A DNA stretch of 64,000 bases from Mycolicibacterium litorale (GCA_002007745.1 CP019882.1:3596001-3660000), one strand, 5' to 3'; shown: positions 36,542 through 46,128, counted from the stretch's first letter. Notes: generated by a model from the letters alone, not told the origin. A program made the numbers and translations.

Positions 36542-36844
36542 TCAGGCCGCGCAGTCGGTACAGATCATCACGCCGTTCTTGTCGCTGGCCAAGCGGCTGC
36601 GGTGATGCACCAGAAAGCAGCTCGAACAGGTGAACTCGTCGGCCTGCTTGGGGACGACGCGCACCGACAGCTCCTCGCCCGACAGGTCGGCACCGGGCAG
36701 CTCGAAGTTCTCCGCGGAATCGGTCTCGTCGACGTCGACCACGGCCGACTGCGCCTCGTTGCGGCGTGCCTTCAGCTCTTCGAGCGAATCCTCGGACACC
36801 TCATCGGTCTCGGTGCGCCGCGGTGCGTCGTAGTCGGTAGCCAT
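36542..36844 (-). CDS. DUF4193 family zinc-ribbon protein (Rv2699c-like)
   Basis: This 100-residue acidic protein has a C-terminal zinc ribbon of two CxxC knuckles (FTCSSCFLVHHRSRLA, VMICTDCAA). The acidic N-terminal half (TETDEVSEDSLEELKARR, ADLSGEELSVRV) is typical of the family. The start ATG at 36844 (MATDYDAPRR) follows a strong AGGGGAC site; the longer frame adds no conserved sequence. Possibly a nucleic-acid or RNA-polymerase-associated protein, but no function is established. Confidence 0.87.
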   Translation of the reverse strand: MATDYDAPRRTETDEVSEDSLEELKARRNEAQSAVVDVDETDSAENFELPGADLSGEELSVRVVPKQADEFTCSSCFLVHHRSRLASDKNGVMICTDCAA

Positions 36845-36934
36845 CTCTTGTCCCCTCGTAACCTCAGCATGGCTTTGTATCAGCGTCGAACGCATCCGCC
36901 AAATGATTCGTGCCCAGATCACACAATACCCAAC

Positions 36935-36950
36935 TGTGATTTACATCACA
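36935..36950. promoter_or_regulatory. CRP-type binding site between DUF4193 and cei
   Basis: TGTGATTTACATCACA is an exact match to TGTGA-N6-TCACA, the consensus of the cAMP receptor protein family, including mycobacterial CRP (Rv3676). Its centre lies about 72 bp upstream of the predicted cei transcription start at 37015 and about 98 bp before the DUF4193 start, so class I activation of cei is the simplest reading. Confidence 0.65.
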
Positions 36951-37002
36951 GATATTGCTTGGTGGCGACGGGCGTGTTCCACCAGCGTCGCCCGAGTGGC
37001 TC

Positions 37003-37008
37003 TAGAGT
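37003..37008 (+). promoter_or_regulatory. -10 element of the cei promoter
   Basis: TAGAGT ends 6 nt before GTG 37015, consistent with leaderless transcription of cei. Confidence 0.45.
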
Positions 37009-37014
37009 GCATCC

Positions 37015-37665
37015 GTGGTCGCTCAAATCACGGAGGGCACGGCCTTCGACAAGCACGGTCGCCCGTTCCGCCGGCGCAACTACCTGCCCGGACTGATCGC
37101 CTTGGGCGTCATGTTCGCGGTCACCGCCGTGGTGTGGGCGGTTGTGCTCACCCGCCCGGTGGACGTCAGGGAAGCAGCGGCCTGCAATCCCCCGCCCCCG
37201 GCCACCGATCCAGCGGCCCCGAAACTCGGCCAGCAGGTGTCACGCTCCTCCATGGTCGACGTGGCGCCGGCCAAGCTCGCCGACACCAAGATCCGGGTAC
37301 TCAACGCCAGCGGCCAGGGCGGACAAGCCGGCGAGGTGGCCGGCGCGCTGCGCGATCTCGGCTTCGCCCAGCCCACCGCCGCCAACGACCCGGTGTACGC
37401 CGGAGTGCGGCTGACCTGCCAGGGCCAGATCCGGTTCGGACCGAACGGCCGCGCCGGCGCCGCATCGGTATGGCTGGTGGCACCGTGTGTGGAGCTGTTC
37501 CAGGACGACCGCCCGGACGATTCGGTGGATCTGGCCATCGGCACCGACTTCACCACGCTGGCCCACAGCGACGACATCGACGCCGTCCTGGCCGGGCTAC
37601 GCCCGGACGCCACCGAACCCGCCGACTCGGCGCTGCTGGCCAAGATCCACAACGGAACCTGCTGA
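37015..37665 (+). CDS. cei: Cell envelope integrity protein Cei (LytR_C domain)
   Basis: This 216-residue protein has one N-terminal membrane anchor (LPGLIALGVMFAVTAVVWAVVL in pieces at about 24-46) and an extracytoplasmic LytR_C domain (IRVLNASGQGGQAGEVAGAL, RDLGFAQPTAANDPVYAG, EIRFGPNG-like QIRFGPNGRAGAAS). In M. tuberculosis Rv2700 is needed for envelope integrity and virulence. The protein has four Cys (ACNP, LTCQG, APCVEL, GTC) that may form disulphides outside the membrane. Start GTG 37015 agrees with a leaderless -10. It converges on the inositol phosphatase with 5 bp between stops. Confidence 0.88.
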   Translation: MVAQITEGTAFDKHGRPFRRRNYLPGLIALGVMFAVTAVVWAVVLTRPVDVREAAACNPPPPATDPAAPKLGQQVSRSSMVDVAPAKLADTKIRVLNASGQGGQAGEVAGALRDLGFAQPTAANDPVYAGVRLTCQGQIRFGPNGRAGAASVWLVAPCVELFQDDRPDDSVDLAIGTDFTTLAHSDDIDAVLAGLRPDATEPADSALLAKIHNGTC

Positions 37666-37670
37666 GTCGG

Positions 37671-38576
37671 TCACGGCAGCGGGCGCAGCCCACCGGACCG
37701 ATCGAGCGCGTCGAGCAGGGCAGCGCCGATGCCCGGCGCCGCCGCGAGCAGTAGACCCGCCTCGTCACCGGTGCCGTCCCCGCCGGGCAACACGACCAGC
37801 GCGCCGGCCTCGGCCGCCACCAGCGCCCCGGCCGCCCAGTCCCACACGTGCAACCCGTGCTCGTAATGGGCGTCGAGGCGGCCGGCGGCGACCATGCACA
37901 GGTCCAGCGCCGCCGAACCGATCCGGCGGATATCGCGGACCAACGGCAGCATCTGGGCCAGCAGCGCCGCCTGCTCGGCGCGCCGCTGCGGCGCGTACCC
38001 GAAACCGGTGCCCACCAACGCCATCGACAGTTCGCCGACCCGGCTGCAGCGCAGTGGGCGGCGCGTGTCGTCGGACGACACCACCTGGGCCCCCTGACCG
38101 ACCGCGGCGGTGTAGACCTCCCCACTGACCACGTCGGCCACGGCGCCGGCGACCGACACACCGTCGATCTGAGCGGCCACCGAGATGGCGTATGCGGGAA
38201 CGCCATAGAGGAAGTTCACCGTGCCGTCGATCGGGTCGAGCACCCAACACACCGCGCCGTCCTGTCCGCCGGCCGGTCCGCCGCCCTCCTCCCCGAGGAT
38301 CGGCTCATCCGGGCGCAGGGTGGCCAGCCGATCACGCAGCAGCAGTTCGGTTTCGGTGTCGACCACCGTCACCGGATCGGTCGGGGTGCTCTTCGTTCGA
38401 ACCAACCCGGTTTGAACCAACCCCGTCCGGTCCGGTCCCGTGTGCTCGGGATCGGCGGGGATCGAATCAGGCGTGCCGCCGAAGATCTCCGCGCGCCGGC
38501 GGCGCACGAACGCGGCCGCCTCGGCGGCCAGCTGCTCGGCTACCACCCGCAATAGTTCAGGCCGGTTGTCACTCAC
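37671..38576 (-). CDS. suhB: Inositol monophosphatase family protein (SuhB-like)
   Basis: This 301-residue Li+-sensitive-type phosphatase has the metal-binding motifs of the family: DPVTVVDTETE, LGEEGG, WVLDPIDGTVNFLYG, and C-terminal HVWDWAAGALVAAEAGALV. It likely hydrolyses myo-inositol-1-phosphate, feeding phosphatidylinositol, mycothiol and lipoarabinomannan synthesis. GTG 38576 (VSDNRPELLRVV) is chosen as the typical start, since a much longer open frame upstream runs antisense through ppgK. A loop of about 20 residues, TGPDRTGLVQTGLVRTKSTP, precedes the first metal motif and contains a duplicated pentapeptide not expected in the family. Confidence 0.88.
   Translation of the reverse strand: MSDNRPELLRVVAEQLAAEAAAFVRRRRAEIFGGTPDSIPADPEHTGPDRTGLVQTGLVRTKSTPTDPVTVVDTETELLLRDRLATLRPDEPILGEEGGGPAGGQDGAVCWVLDPIDGTVNFLYGVPAYAISVAAQIDGVSVAGAVADVVSGEVYTAAVGQGAQVVSSDDTRRPLRCSRVGELSMALVGTGFGYAPQRRAEQAALLAQMLPLVRDIRRIGSAALDLCMVAAGRLDAHYEHGLHVWDWAAGALVAAEAGALVVLPGGDGTGDEAGLLLAAAPGIGAALLDALDRSGGLRPLP
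38395..38424. repeat. 15-bp tandem duplication inside suhB
   Basis: GTTCGAACCAACCCG (38395-38409) is followed at once by GTTTGAACCAACCCC (38410-38424), 13 of 15 bases identical. Being a multiple of three it keeps the frame and encodes the repeated TGLV(Q/R) in the suhB loop. Confidence 0.7.
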
Positions 38577-38675
38577 AGACCCATCGCAGCACAGCCTGCC
38601 CGACACGGGTACAAAGGGGCGGGCACCCACTAGTCTGTGGATCGCGCCGACAGCCCGCCTCGCCGAGGAGCAGCC

Positions 38676-39455
38676 ATGCCCGAGACCGAATCCACGCCGC
38701 CCGGACAGAATCGCGGATTCGGCGTGGATGTCGGCGGCAGTGGGGTCAAGGGCGGCATCGTCGACCTCGACACCGGCCTGCTCATCGGCGACCGGTTCAA
38801 GCTGTCGACTCCGCAGCCCTCGACGCCGGCCGCGGTTGCCGAGACTGTCGCCGAGGTGGTCCGGCACTTCGACTGGACGGGCCCGCTGGGTGTCACCTAC
38901 CCCGGCGTCGTCGTCAACGGTGTGGTGCAGACCGCGGCCAACGTCGACAAGGGATGGATCGGCGCCAACGGTCCCGAGATCATCAGCGCGGCGCTGGGCG
39001 GCCAGCAGGTGACGGTGCTCAACGACGCCGACGCCGCCGGTCTGGCCGAGCAGCGCTACGGCGCCGGACGCAACCAGAGCGGTGTCGTCGTGTTGCTGAC
39101 GTTCGGCACCGGCATCGGCTCGGCGGTGATCCACAACGGCGTCCTGCTGCCCAACACGGAGTTCGGCCATCTCGAGGTCGGCGGCAAGGAAGCCGAGCAT
39201 CGGGCGGCGTCCTCGGTCAAGGAGCGCAAGGACTGGAGTTACGAGCGGTGGAGTGAGGAAGTCACCAAAGTGCTGGTCACGATCGAGAACGCGATCTGGC
39301 CCGACCTGTTCATCGCGGGAGGCGGCATCAGCCGCAAGGCCGACAAGTGGATCCCCCTGCTGAAGAACCGCACCCCGGTGGTGGCCGCCGAACTGCAGAA
39401 CGAAGCCGGAATCGTCGGCGCGGCGATGGCGGCCCAAGTCGACGTCACGCGCTGA
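38676..39455 (+). CDS. ppgK: Polyphosphate glucokinase PpgK
   Basis: This 259-residue ROK-family kinase phosphorylates glucose with polyphosphate or ATP. The phosphate loop FGVDVGGSGVKGGIVDLDTG opens the protein; GVTYPGVVVNGVV, VLNDADAAGLAEQ with the catalytic Asp region, and LLTFGTGIGSAVI follow. HLEVGGKEAEHRA and YERWSEEV are characteristic of polyphosphate glucokinases rather than ordinary ROK kinases. ATG 38676 (MPETESTPPG) is chosen; the in-frame ATG at 38637 lies next to the TAGTCT -10 candidate at 38631-38636 and is too close to be transcribed from it. Confidence 0.92.
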   Translation: MPETESTPPGQNRGFGVDVGGSGVKGGIVDLDTGLLIGDRFKLSTPQPSTPAAVAETVAEVVRHFDWTGPLGVTYPGVVVNGVVQTAANVDKGWIGANGPEIISAALGGQQVTVLNDADAAGLAEQRYGAGRNQSGVVVLLTFGTGIGSAVIHNGVLLPNTEFGHLEVGGKEAEHRAASSVKERKDWSYERWSEEVTKVLVTIENAIWPDLFIAGGGISRKADKWIPLLKNRTPVVAAELQNEAGIVGAAMAAQVDVTR

Positions 39456-39494
39456 TTTTTGCCCGCACCGGGCGGTGGAACCCCACAGAGTCGT

Positions 39495-39500
39495 TACAAT
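39495..39500 (+). promoter_or_regulatory. Probable sigA promoter -10
   Basis: TACAAT is a five-of-six match to the housekeeping -10, located 131 nt before the GTG of sigA, giving a long untranslated leader. The -35 position (39472-39477, GCGGTG) is poor. Confidence 0.4.
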
Positions 39501-39631
39501 GGTCGATGGCGGCCGCCTACCGGATAGCGGCGAGAATCCACACACGAGATCCACGCCAACAGTCCTCATAGCCGACGCTTTCGGTGGCGCGCCCGCGCCC
39601 GCCGGAAGCCAGCACGACCGAAAGGGTGTAC

Positions 39632-41158
<1,527 letters not shown>

Positions 41159-41290
41159 CCGAAATCGGGCGGGAGCGGCTCCCATGTCCAGCACGTTTCA
41201 GTTGCTTGGACTTCAAGCACCGGAGGAAGGATCCGCCCCCGCTGTCGATGAACCTAGCCGGGTCGCCCTGAGGCCACAACAGAACCCGCG

Positions 41291-41938
41291 CTAGCGTGTC
41301 GGGTCGCGGTACAGCTGCCGGGTGCCGATCAGAAAGTCGTCGAGCTCGGCCAGCGCCTTCCCCGGCGCGACGGCTCTCAGCAGGATCCGCCACGCCCGCG
41401 CCAGGCGGTCGAATGCGTCGTCGCCGATGGCGTCGGAGAGCAATTGACAGCCGACCATGCTGACGTAGATCGCCTCGCCCACATCGTCGGCGATCATGCC
41501 GTCACGCAATTGACCGGCGGTCGCGGCCGCGTTGGCCTCCTCGGCGAAGATCGACTTCCAGCGCGGATAGACCTGGCCGCCGGTGTCGCCGATCTGGCTG
41601 AGTGACTGGATCAGCTGGTTGCCGATGCCGACCAGCGTGTCCGACCGAATGGCGCCGGCGATGGCGTAGCTGCCCGCGATGAGTTTCTCCAGAGCGGGGC
41701 GGGCCTCACGGGTGGCGTCGGCATACGCCGCAGCCACCCGCTCGTTGCTCTCGCCGATGATGGCTTCGGCCACCGCTTCCTTCGAGGTGAAGTGGTAGTA
41801 GAACGCCCCTTTGGTGACCTTCGCAGCTTTGACGATGTCGGCCAGCGAGGTGTCGCCGTAGCCGATGGCGGCGAACAGCTCGACCGCGGCATCGATGATC
41901 CTGCGCCGGGTCGCTTCCGCTCTCGCCTGGCGTCTCAC
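41291..41938 (-). CDS. TetR-family regulator resembling gamma-butyrolactone receptors
   Basis: This 215-residue repressor has an N-terminal helix-turn-helix (ARAEATRRRIIDAAVELFAA, TSLADIVKAAKVTKGAFYYH, FTSKEAVAEAIIGE). The ligand-binding half (QVYPRWKSIFAEEANAAATA, AIYVSMVGCQLLSDAIGD, RLARAWRILLRAVAP) resembles the ScbR/ArpA autoregulator receptors of Streptomyces more than QacR/TetR types, which is inference from motif order. GTG 41938 (VRRQARAEA) is preceded by AAGGAGGT, a near-perfect ribosome site. It is divergent from the RidA gene, whose promoter it may control. Confidence 0.85.
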   Translation of the reverse strand: MRRQARAEATRRRIIDAAVELFAAIGYGDTSLADIVKAAKVTKGAFYYHFTSKEAVAEAIIGESNERVAAAYADATREARPALEKLIAGSYAIAGAIRSDTLVGIGNQLIQSLSQIGDTGGQVYPRWKSIFAEEANAAATAGQLRDGMIADDVGEAIYVSMVGCQLLSDAIGDDAFDRLARAWRILLRAVAPGKALAELDDFLIGTRQLYRDPTR

Positions 41939-42007
41939 ATCCACCTCCTTCCGCGATGTCGTCACGATTGTTGAGTGTCGGGCGACCACGTGCGGCCTAA
42001 TTGTCCT

Positions 42008-42019
42008 AAACGTCAGTTT
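42008..42019. promoter_or_regulatory. Short inverted repeat between tetR and ridA
   Basis: AAACGTCAGTTT (AAAC, 4-nt spacer, GTTT) lies between the divergent starts at 41938 and 42066, where a TetR-family operator would be expected. The arms are only 4 bp. Confidence 0.3.
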
Positions 42020-42053
42020 TGTAGTGCGCTCCGTCCCGCCACTGCCCCGTGGG

Positions 42054-42059
42054 TATCGT
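42054..42059 (+). promoter_or_regulatory. -10 element of a leaderless promoter for the RidA gene
   Basis: TATCGT ends 6 nt before GTG 42066 and supports that start over the longer frame opening at 41865, which runs antisense into the TetR gene. Confidence 0.45.
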
Positions 42060-42065
42060 TGGCGG

Positions 42066-42437
42066 GTGTCGTCGCCTCGGGTGAACATCGCGTCGGGATC
42101 CGGATTCGAGAGCTCGGTGGGATACTCCCGCGCGGTGCGTTCCGGGGGGCACATCTGGGTCGCCGGAACGACGGCCGCCGGTCAGGACATCGCCACCCAG
42201 ACCCGGAACGCGTTGCAGCGCATCCACATTGCGCTTCAGGAAGCCGGTGCGACACTTAGCGACGTGGTCCGCACCCGGATGTACGTCACCGACATCGCGC
42301 GGTGGCGTGAGGTCGGCGCGGTGCACGCGGAGTTCTTCGGTGACGTACGCCCGGCGGCCACCATGGTCGAGGTCTCCGCACTGATCGAGCCCGACTTGCT
42401 GGTGGAGATCGAAGCCGACGCCTACGTCGGTGACTGA
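42066..42437 (+). CDS. RidA (YjgF/YER057c/UK114) family protein
   Basis: This 123-residue protein belongs to the Rid family, which hydrolyses reactive enamine/imine intermediates. Typical segments are YSRAVRSGGHIWVAGTTA, IATQTRNALQRIHIALQEAG, VVRTRMYVTDIARW and RPAATMVEVSALIEPDLLVE followed by IEADA. The conserved Arg (RTRMYV) needed by active RidA is present. GTG 42066 agrees with a leaderless -10. Its last 16 bp overlap the convergent DUF952 gene. Matches M. tuberculosis Rv2704 after sigA. Confidence 0.85.
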   Translation: MSSPRVNIASGSGFESSVGYSRAVRSGGHIWVAGTTAAGQDIATQTRNALQRIHIALQEAGATLSDVVRTRMYVTDIARWREVGAVHAEFFGDVRPAATMVEVSALIEPDLLVEIEADAYVGD

Positions 42438-42787
42438 TACGGCGGGAAGCTGCCGTCCTCGCCCGGCTGGTAGGCGGTGACACCGATCACAGCAGAAACC
42501 GGCAGCGGACCGTACAGATGCGGGAACAGCATGGACTCGGGATCCGTTGGAAGTCCTGGTTCCCACAACACGGGCGCATGCAGTGCCCGCGGGTCGATGT
42601 GGAGCGACACCAGATCGCTTCGACCGGCGAAAAGCCGGTTCGCGGGCAGGTGCACCTGCTCCGGCGTCGACAGGTGCACGAATCCGACCTCGGCCAACGA
42701 CGCGGGGCAAAGTTCGCCGACGACGCGGGCGTCGTCCCAGTCTCGCCGTCCGCACAGGTGGAGTAAGAATTTCGGATTCGGGTACAT
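42422..42787 (-). CDS. DUF952 family protein
   Basis: This 121-residue protein matches DUF952: FVHLSTPEQVHLPANRLFAG, LVSLHIDPRALHAPVLWEPG and MLFPHLYGPLPVSAVIGV. ATG 42787 (MYPNPKFLLHLCGRRDW) is preferred; a longer frame upstream is antisense to other genes. Family function is unknown, with a fold distantly like glutathione S-transferase-linked or ADP-ribosyl-type domains suggested for some members; I make no claim. Confidence 0.8.
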   Translation of the reverse strand: MYPNPKFLLHLCGRRDWDDARVVGELCPASLAEVGFVHLSTPEQVHLPANRLFAGRSDLVSLHIDPRALHAPVLWEPGLPTDPESMLFPHLYGPLPVSAVIGVTAYQPGEDGSFPPYQSPT

Positions 42788-42946
42788 ACGACCACACTGC
42801 ACCACCCGCAACAGGAGGGGGCGTGAGACACGACACAACGCTAAACCCCCGGGGAACAAGGCCGGAACGCAAAACGTCTGAGAGAGTAGAGATACGCGAC
42901 GGCGGCGCCGAGTCGCCGGAGCGCTGAGCACCTTACGGAGGAGCCC

Positions 42947-43138
42947 ATGAACGCCACCCTGACCAGTCCCGAATTGACCAGGGCTGATCGCTGCGACCGC
43001 TGCGGTGCGGCGGCCCGGGTACGCGCCAAGCTCCCTTCCGGTGCCGAACTCCTCTTCTGCCAGCACCACGCGAATGAGCACCAGGCCAAGCTGGCTGAGC
43101 TCGCCGCCGTGCTGGAAGTCAGCCCGTCGGAGGCATAA
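42947..43138 (+). CDS. Small Cys-rich conserved actinobacterial protein (DUF7455-like)
   Basis: This 63-residue protein contains LTRADRCDRCGAAARVRAKL and PSGAELLFCQHHANEHQAKL, a CxxC plus CxHH arrangement likely to bind zinc. The pattern is common as a single domain in actinobacteria and in M. tuberculosis near sigB. An ACGGAGGAG ribosome site precedes ATG 42947. No function is known. Confidence 0.8.
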   Translation: MNATLTSPELTRADRCDRCGAAARVRAKLPSGAELLFCQHHANEHQAKLAELAAVLEVSPSEA

Positions 43139-43198
43139 CCGCACCTCACGGCCGCGTCGCTGGGCAGGACAGCCGTCGTCAGGAATGCTGGACTGGTC

Positions 43199-44194
43199 AT
43201 GACTGACCAATCCGCCAAACCATCTCGCCATCATGTGTGGCGGATCAGCCGTCGAACCTTGTCGAAGAGTTGGGACGACTCGATTTTCTCGGAGTCGGCT
43301 CAGGCCGGGTTCTGGTCGGTGCTGTCGTTGCCGCCGCTGTTGCTCGGGATGCTGGGCAGCCTGGCCTACATCGCGCCGCTGTTCGGTCCGGACACCCTGC
43401 CGACTATCGAGAGTCAGCTGATCAACACCGCCAACAGCTTCTTCTCCAAGAACGTGGTGAACGAGATCATCCAGCCGACCGTCCGCGACATCGTGGCGGG
43501 CGCGCGCGGCGAGGTGGTCTCGTTCGGCTTCGTCATCAGTTTGTGGGCGGGGTCGTCGGCCATCTCGGCGTTCGTCGACTCCGTGGTGGAAGCCCACGAC
43601 CAGACGCCGTTGCGCCACCCCGTGCGGCAGCGATTCTTCGCGCTGGGCCTGTACGTGGTGATGTTGGTCTTCGTCATCGCCGCCGCACCGGTGATGGCTC
43701 TGGGACCCCGCAAGATCGCTGGATATCTGCCCGACAGCTGGGACAACGCCCTGCACTTCGGGTACTACCCCGCCCTCGCCCTCGGCCTGGTGGTGGCGGT
43801 GACCATCCTCTACCGGGTGTCGCTGCCCAAGCCGCTGCCGACTCACCGCCTGGTGTGGGGGGCGCTCCTGGCCACCGCGGTATTCGTCGTGGCGACCATG
43901 GGACTGCGGTTCTACCTCACCTGGATCACCAGTACCGGTTACACCTACGGTGCGCTGGCCACGCCGATCGCGTTCCTGCTGTTCGCCTTCTTCCTGGGCT
44001 TCGCGATCATGATCGGCGCCGAACTCAATGCGGCCATCGAGGAGGAGTGGCCCGCGCCGGCCCCGCACGCGCACCAGTTCCAGACGTGGCTGCGGGACAA
44101 AGCACGCTCGTTCGGCGACCGTGATGCGGGCCGTCGTGACGCACTGCCCGAGCCCGACGACGAGGCTCGTGCCGAGCGGGTCAGCCCTTCTTGA
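43199..44194 (+). CDS. YihY/BrkB family inner-membrane protein (Rv2707-like)
   Basis: This 331-residue protein has about six membrane segments: FWSVLSLPPLLLGMLGSLAY, VVSFGFVISLWAGSSAISAF, LYVVMLVFVIAAAPVMAL, YYPALALGLVVAVTILYRVS, LVWGALLATAVFVVATMGLR and FLLFAFFLGFAIMIGAELNA. The last, GAELNAAIEE, is the family signature. Often mislabelled ribonuclease BN, the family is of unknown function. Its 3' end overlaps the convergent DUF3039 gene by 14 bp. Confidence 0.87.
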   Translation: MTDQSAKPSRHHVWRISRRTLSKSWDDSIFSESAQAGFWSVLSLPPLLLGMLGSLAYIAPLFGPDTLPTIESQLINTANSFFSKNVVNEIIQPTVRDIVAGARGEVVSFGFVISLWAGSSAISAFVDSVVEAHDQTPLRHPVRQRFFALGLYVVMLVFVIAAAPVMALGPRKIAGYLPDSWDNALHFGYYPALALGLVVAVTILYRVSLPKPLPTHRLVWGALLATAVFVVATMGLRFYLTWITSTGYTYGALATPIAFLLFAFFLGFAIMIGAELNAAIEEEWPAPAPHAHQFQTWLRDKARSFGDRDAGRRDALPEPDDEARAERVSPS

Positions 44195-44420
44195 GGTTCT
44201 CGTAGATCCGCTTGCAATCAGGGCACACCGGCGAGCCGGGCTTGGCCGAGCGGGTCACCGGGAACACCTCTCCGCACAGCGCGACCACGTGCGTGCCCAT
44301 CACCGCACTCTCGGCGATCTTGTCCTTCTTGACGTAGTGGAAGAACTTGGGCCGGTCGCTGTCAGTGCCGTCGTCGACGCGTTCGTCGGTCTCGGTGCGC
44401 TCGATCGTGTCGGTCTGCAT
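44181..44420 (-). CDS. DUF3039 family zinc-ribbon protein (Rv2708c-like)
   Basis: This 79-residue protein has the DUF3039 pattern: FFHYVKKDKIAESAVMGTHV, VALCGEVFPVTRSAKPGSPV and CPDCKRIYENLKKG, with Cys pairs for a zinc site. ATG 44420 (MQTDTIERTETD) is the probable start. Function unknown; conserved beside sigB in mycobacteria. Confidence 0.85.
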   Translation of the reverse strand: MQTDTIERTETDERVDDGTDSDRPKFFHYVKKDKIAESAVMGTHVVALCGEVFPVTRSAKPGSPVCPDCKRIYENLKKG

Positions 44421-44496
44421 GGGAACATTGTGCCCGGTCAGACAGATGTAAGAAACCGACCTGCATAGACCGCGCAGAATGTGGAACAGTGGAGCT

Positions 44497-44892
44497 ATGA
44501 AGCGTGAGCTGGGTTTCGACGACGAAGGTCGGCCCGTGCTCATCACCGCCGCGGCTCCCGCCTACGAGGAGCAACACCGGCAGCGAGTGCGGAAGTACTT
44601 GACCATCATGTCTTTTCGTATCCCGGCGCTGATCTTGGCCGCGGTCGCCTACGGGATCTGGCACAACGGGCTGATCTCGCTGGCGATCATCGCGGTGTCG
44701 CTGCCACTGCCGTGGATGGCGGTGCTGATCGCGAACGACCGGCCGCCCCGGAAGGCCGAAGAGCCGCGCCGGTTCGACCACGCCCCGCGCCGCACCCAGT
44801 TGTTCCCCCGGCCGGAACGCCCCGAACTCAATGCCGGCGTGCCCGCTGCGCAACCGCATTCGGCGGGTTCCGCCGACGACGGTTCCCACTGA
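44497..44892 (+). CDS. DUF3099 family membrane protein (Rv2709-like)
   Basis: This 131-residue protein has two adjacent membrane segments (SFRIPALILAAVAYGIWHNG, LISLAIIAVSLPLPWMAVLI) and polar ends, the DUF3099 layout. ATG 44497 follows GTGGAGCT. It lies just upstream of sigB, which has its own promoter. Function unknown. Confidence 0.82.
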   Translation: MKRELGFDDEGRPVLITAAAPAYEEQHRQRVRKYLTIMSFRIPALILAAVAYGIWHNGLISLAIIAVSLPLPWMAVLIANDRPPRKAEEPRRFDHAPRRTQLFPRPERPELNAGVPAAQPHSAGSADDGSH

Positions 44893-44975
44893 CCGCCGCG
44901 ACGGTCGTTTCTCAGGACATTCTCAGGGCTTAACCGCATCCCTGCACGTCAGAGGGTGTGAGACGGCGGCCACGT

Positions 44976-45003
44976 GGGAACTCTTTGCTCCATTCGGACG
45001 TTG
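44976..45003 (+). promoter_or_regulatory. ECF-type (SigE/SigH) promoter of sigB
   Basis: GGGAAC at 44976-44981 and GTTG at 45000-45003 with an 18-nt spacer match the GGAAC-N18-GTT consensus used by mycobacterial stress sigma factors SigE and SigH, which are known to transcribe sigB. The initiation region precedes ATG 45041 by about 30 nt. Confidence 0.7.
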
Positions 45004-45040
45004 GACCCATTGAACAGTTGCAGCCGATCAGGAGGCCACC

Positions 45041-46000
45041 ATGGCAAATGCCACCACCAGCCGGTTCGACAGCGATCTGGACGCGCAGAGTCCAGCCGCC
45101 GACCTGGTGCGCGTGTATCTGAACGGCATTGGCAAGACCGCTCTGCTCACTGCCGAAGACGAGGTCGAACTGGCCAAGCGCATCGAAGCGGGCCTGTACG
45201 CCCAGCATCTGTTGGAAACCCGCAAGCGTCTGAGTGACAACCGCAAGCGTGACCTGGCCTTCGTGGTTCGCGATGGGCAGGCCGCCCGAAGCCACCTGCT
45301 CGAGGCCAACCTGCGCCTGGTGGTGTCGCTGGCCAAGCGCTACACCGGCCGCGGGATGCCGCTGCTGGACCTCATCCAAGAGGGCAACCTGGGCCTGATC
45401 CGGGCGATGGAGAAGTTCGACTACACCAAGGGATTCAAGTTCTCGACCTACGCCACCTGGTGGATCCGTCAGGCCATCACCCGTGGCATGGCCGACCAGA
45501 GCCGCACCATCCGACTGCCCGTCCATCTCGTGGAACAGGTGAACAAGCTGGCCCGCATCAAGCGGGAGATGCACCAGAACCTGGGTCGCGAGGCCACCGA
45601 CGAGGAACTGGCCGAGGAGTCCGGCATCCCGGTCGAGAAGATCAACGATCTGCTCGAGCACAGCCGCGACCCGGTCAGTCTGGACATGCCGGTCGGCAGC
45701 GACGAGGAAGCCCCGCTGGGCGACTTCATCGAAGACGCCGAGGCGATGTCGGCCGAGAACGCCGTGATCGCCGAACTGCTGCACACCGATATCCGCCACG
45801 TGCTGGCCACGCTCGACGAGCGCGAGCAGCAGGTGATCCGGCTGCGGTTCGGCCTCGACGACGGCCAGCCCCGCACCCTCGACCAGATCGGCAAGCTGTT
45901 CGGCCTGTCCCGCGAGCGTGTCCGCCAGATCGAGCGTGAGGTGATGGCCAAGCTGCGCAACGGTGAGCGGGCCGACCGGTTGCGGTCGTACGCCAGCTGA
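45041..46000 (+). CDS. sigB: Principal-like sigma factor SigB
   Basis: This 319-residue group 2 sigma-70 factor is a shorter relative of SigA without the long N-terminus. Region 1.2 ([15 protein letters not shown]), region 2 ([40 protein letters not shown]), region 3 ([20 protein letters not shown]) and region 4 ([38 protein letters not shown]) are complete. An AGGAGG site precedes the ATG. It acts in stress and stationary phase; ideR follows, as in M. tuberculosis. Confidence 0.96.
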   Translation: MANATTSRFDSDLDAQSPAADLVRVYLNGIGKTALLTAEDEVELAKRIEAGLYAQHLLETRKRLSDNRKRDLAFVVRDGQAARSHLLEANLRLVVSLAKRYTGRGMPLLDLIQEGNLGLIRAMEKFDYTKGFKFSTYATWWIRQAITRGMADQSRTIRLPVHLVEQVNKLARIKREMHQNLGREATDEELAEESGIPVEKINDLLEHSRDPVSLDMPVGSDEEAPLGDFIEDAEAMSAENAVIAELLHTDIRHVLATLDEREQQVIRLRFGLDDGQPRTLDQIGKLFGLSRERVRQIEREVMAKLRNGERADRLRSYAS

Positions 46001-46099
46001 TCAAACCCGAGCAACCCCCCGGTGTGCCCGTCGGATCGTCCGGCGGGCACACTGCTGTGCCGCCGCGGCGTTGTTCGACCGTTTCCCCAGCTAGCCAAG

Positions 46100-46105
46100 T
46101 AGACT
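46100..46105 (+). promoter_or_regulatory. Possible ideR promoter -10
   Basis: TAGACT lies 23 nt before ATG 46129, leaving a short leader containing the ribosome site GAAGAAGG. Confidence 0.35.
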
Positions 46106-46128
46106 CGGCACAGAAGAAGGGTGACCTA

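Noticed and set aside
41171..41218. Two small hairpins after sigA (GGGAG-CGG-CTCCC and GCTTG-GACTT-CAAGC) as terminators.
   Set aside because: Stems are only 5 bp with no U-tract; too weak to call.
42422..44074. A 550-residue minus-strand frame extending the DUF952 gene upstream.
   Set aside because: Only the last 121 residues match DUF952; the rest is antisense to the YihY gene.
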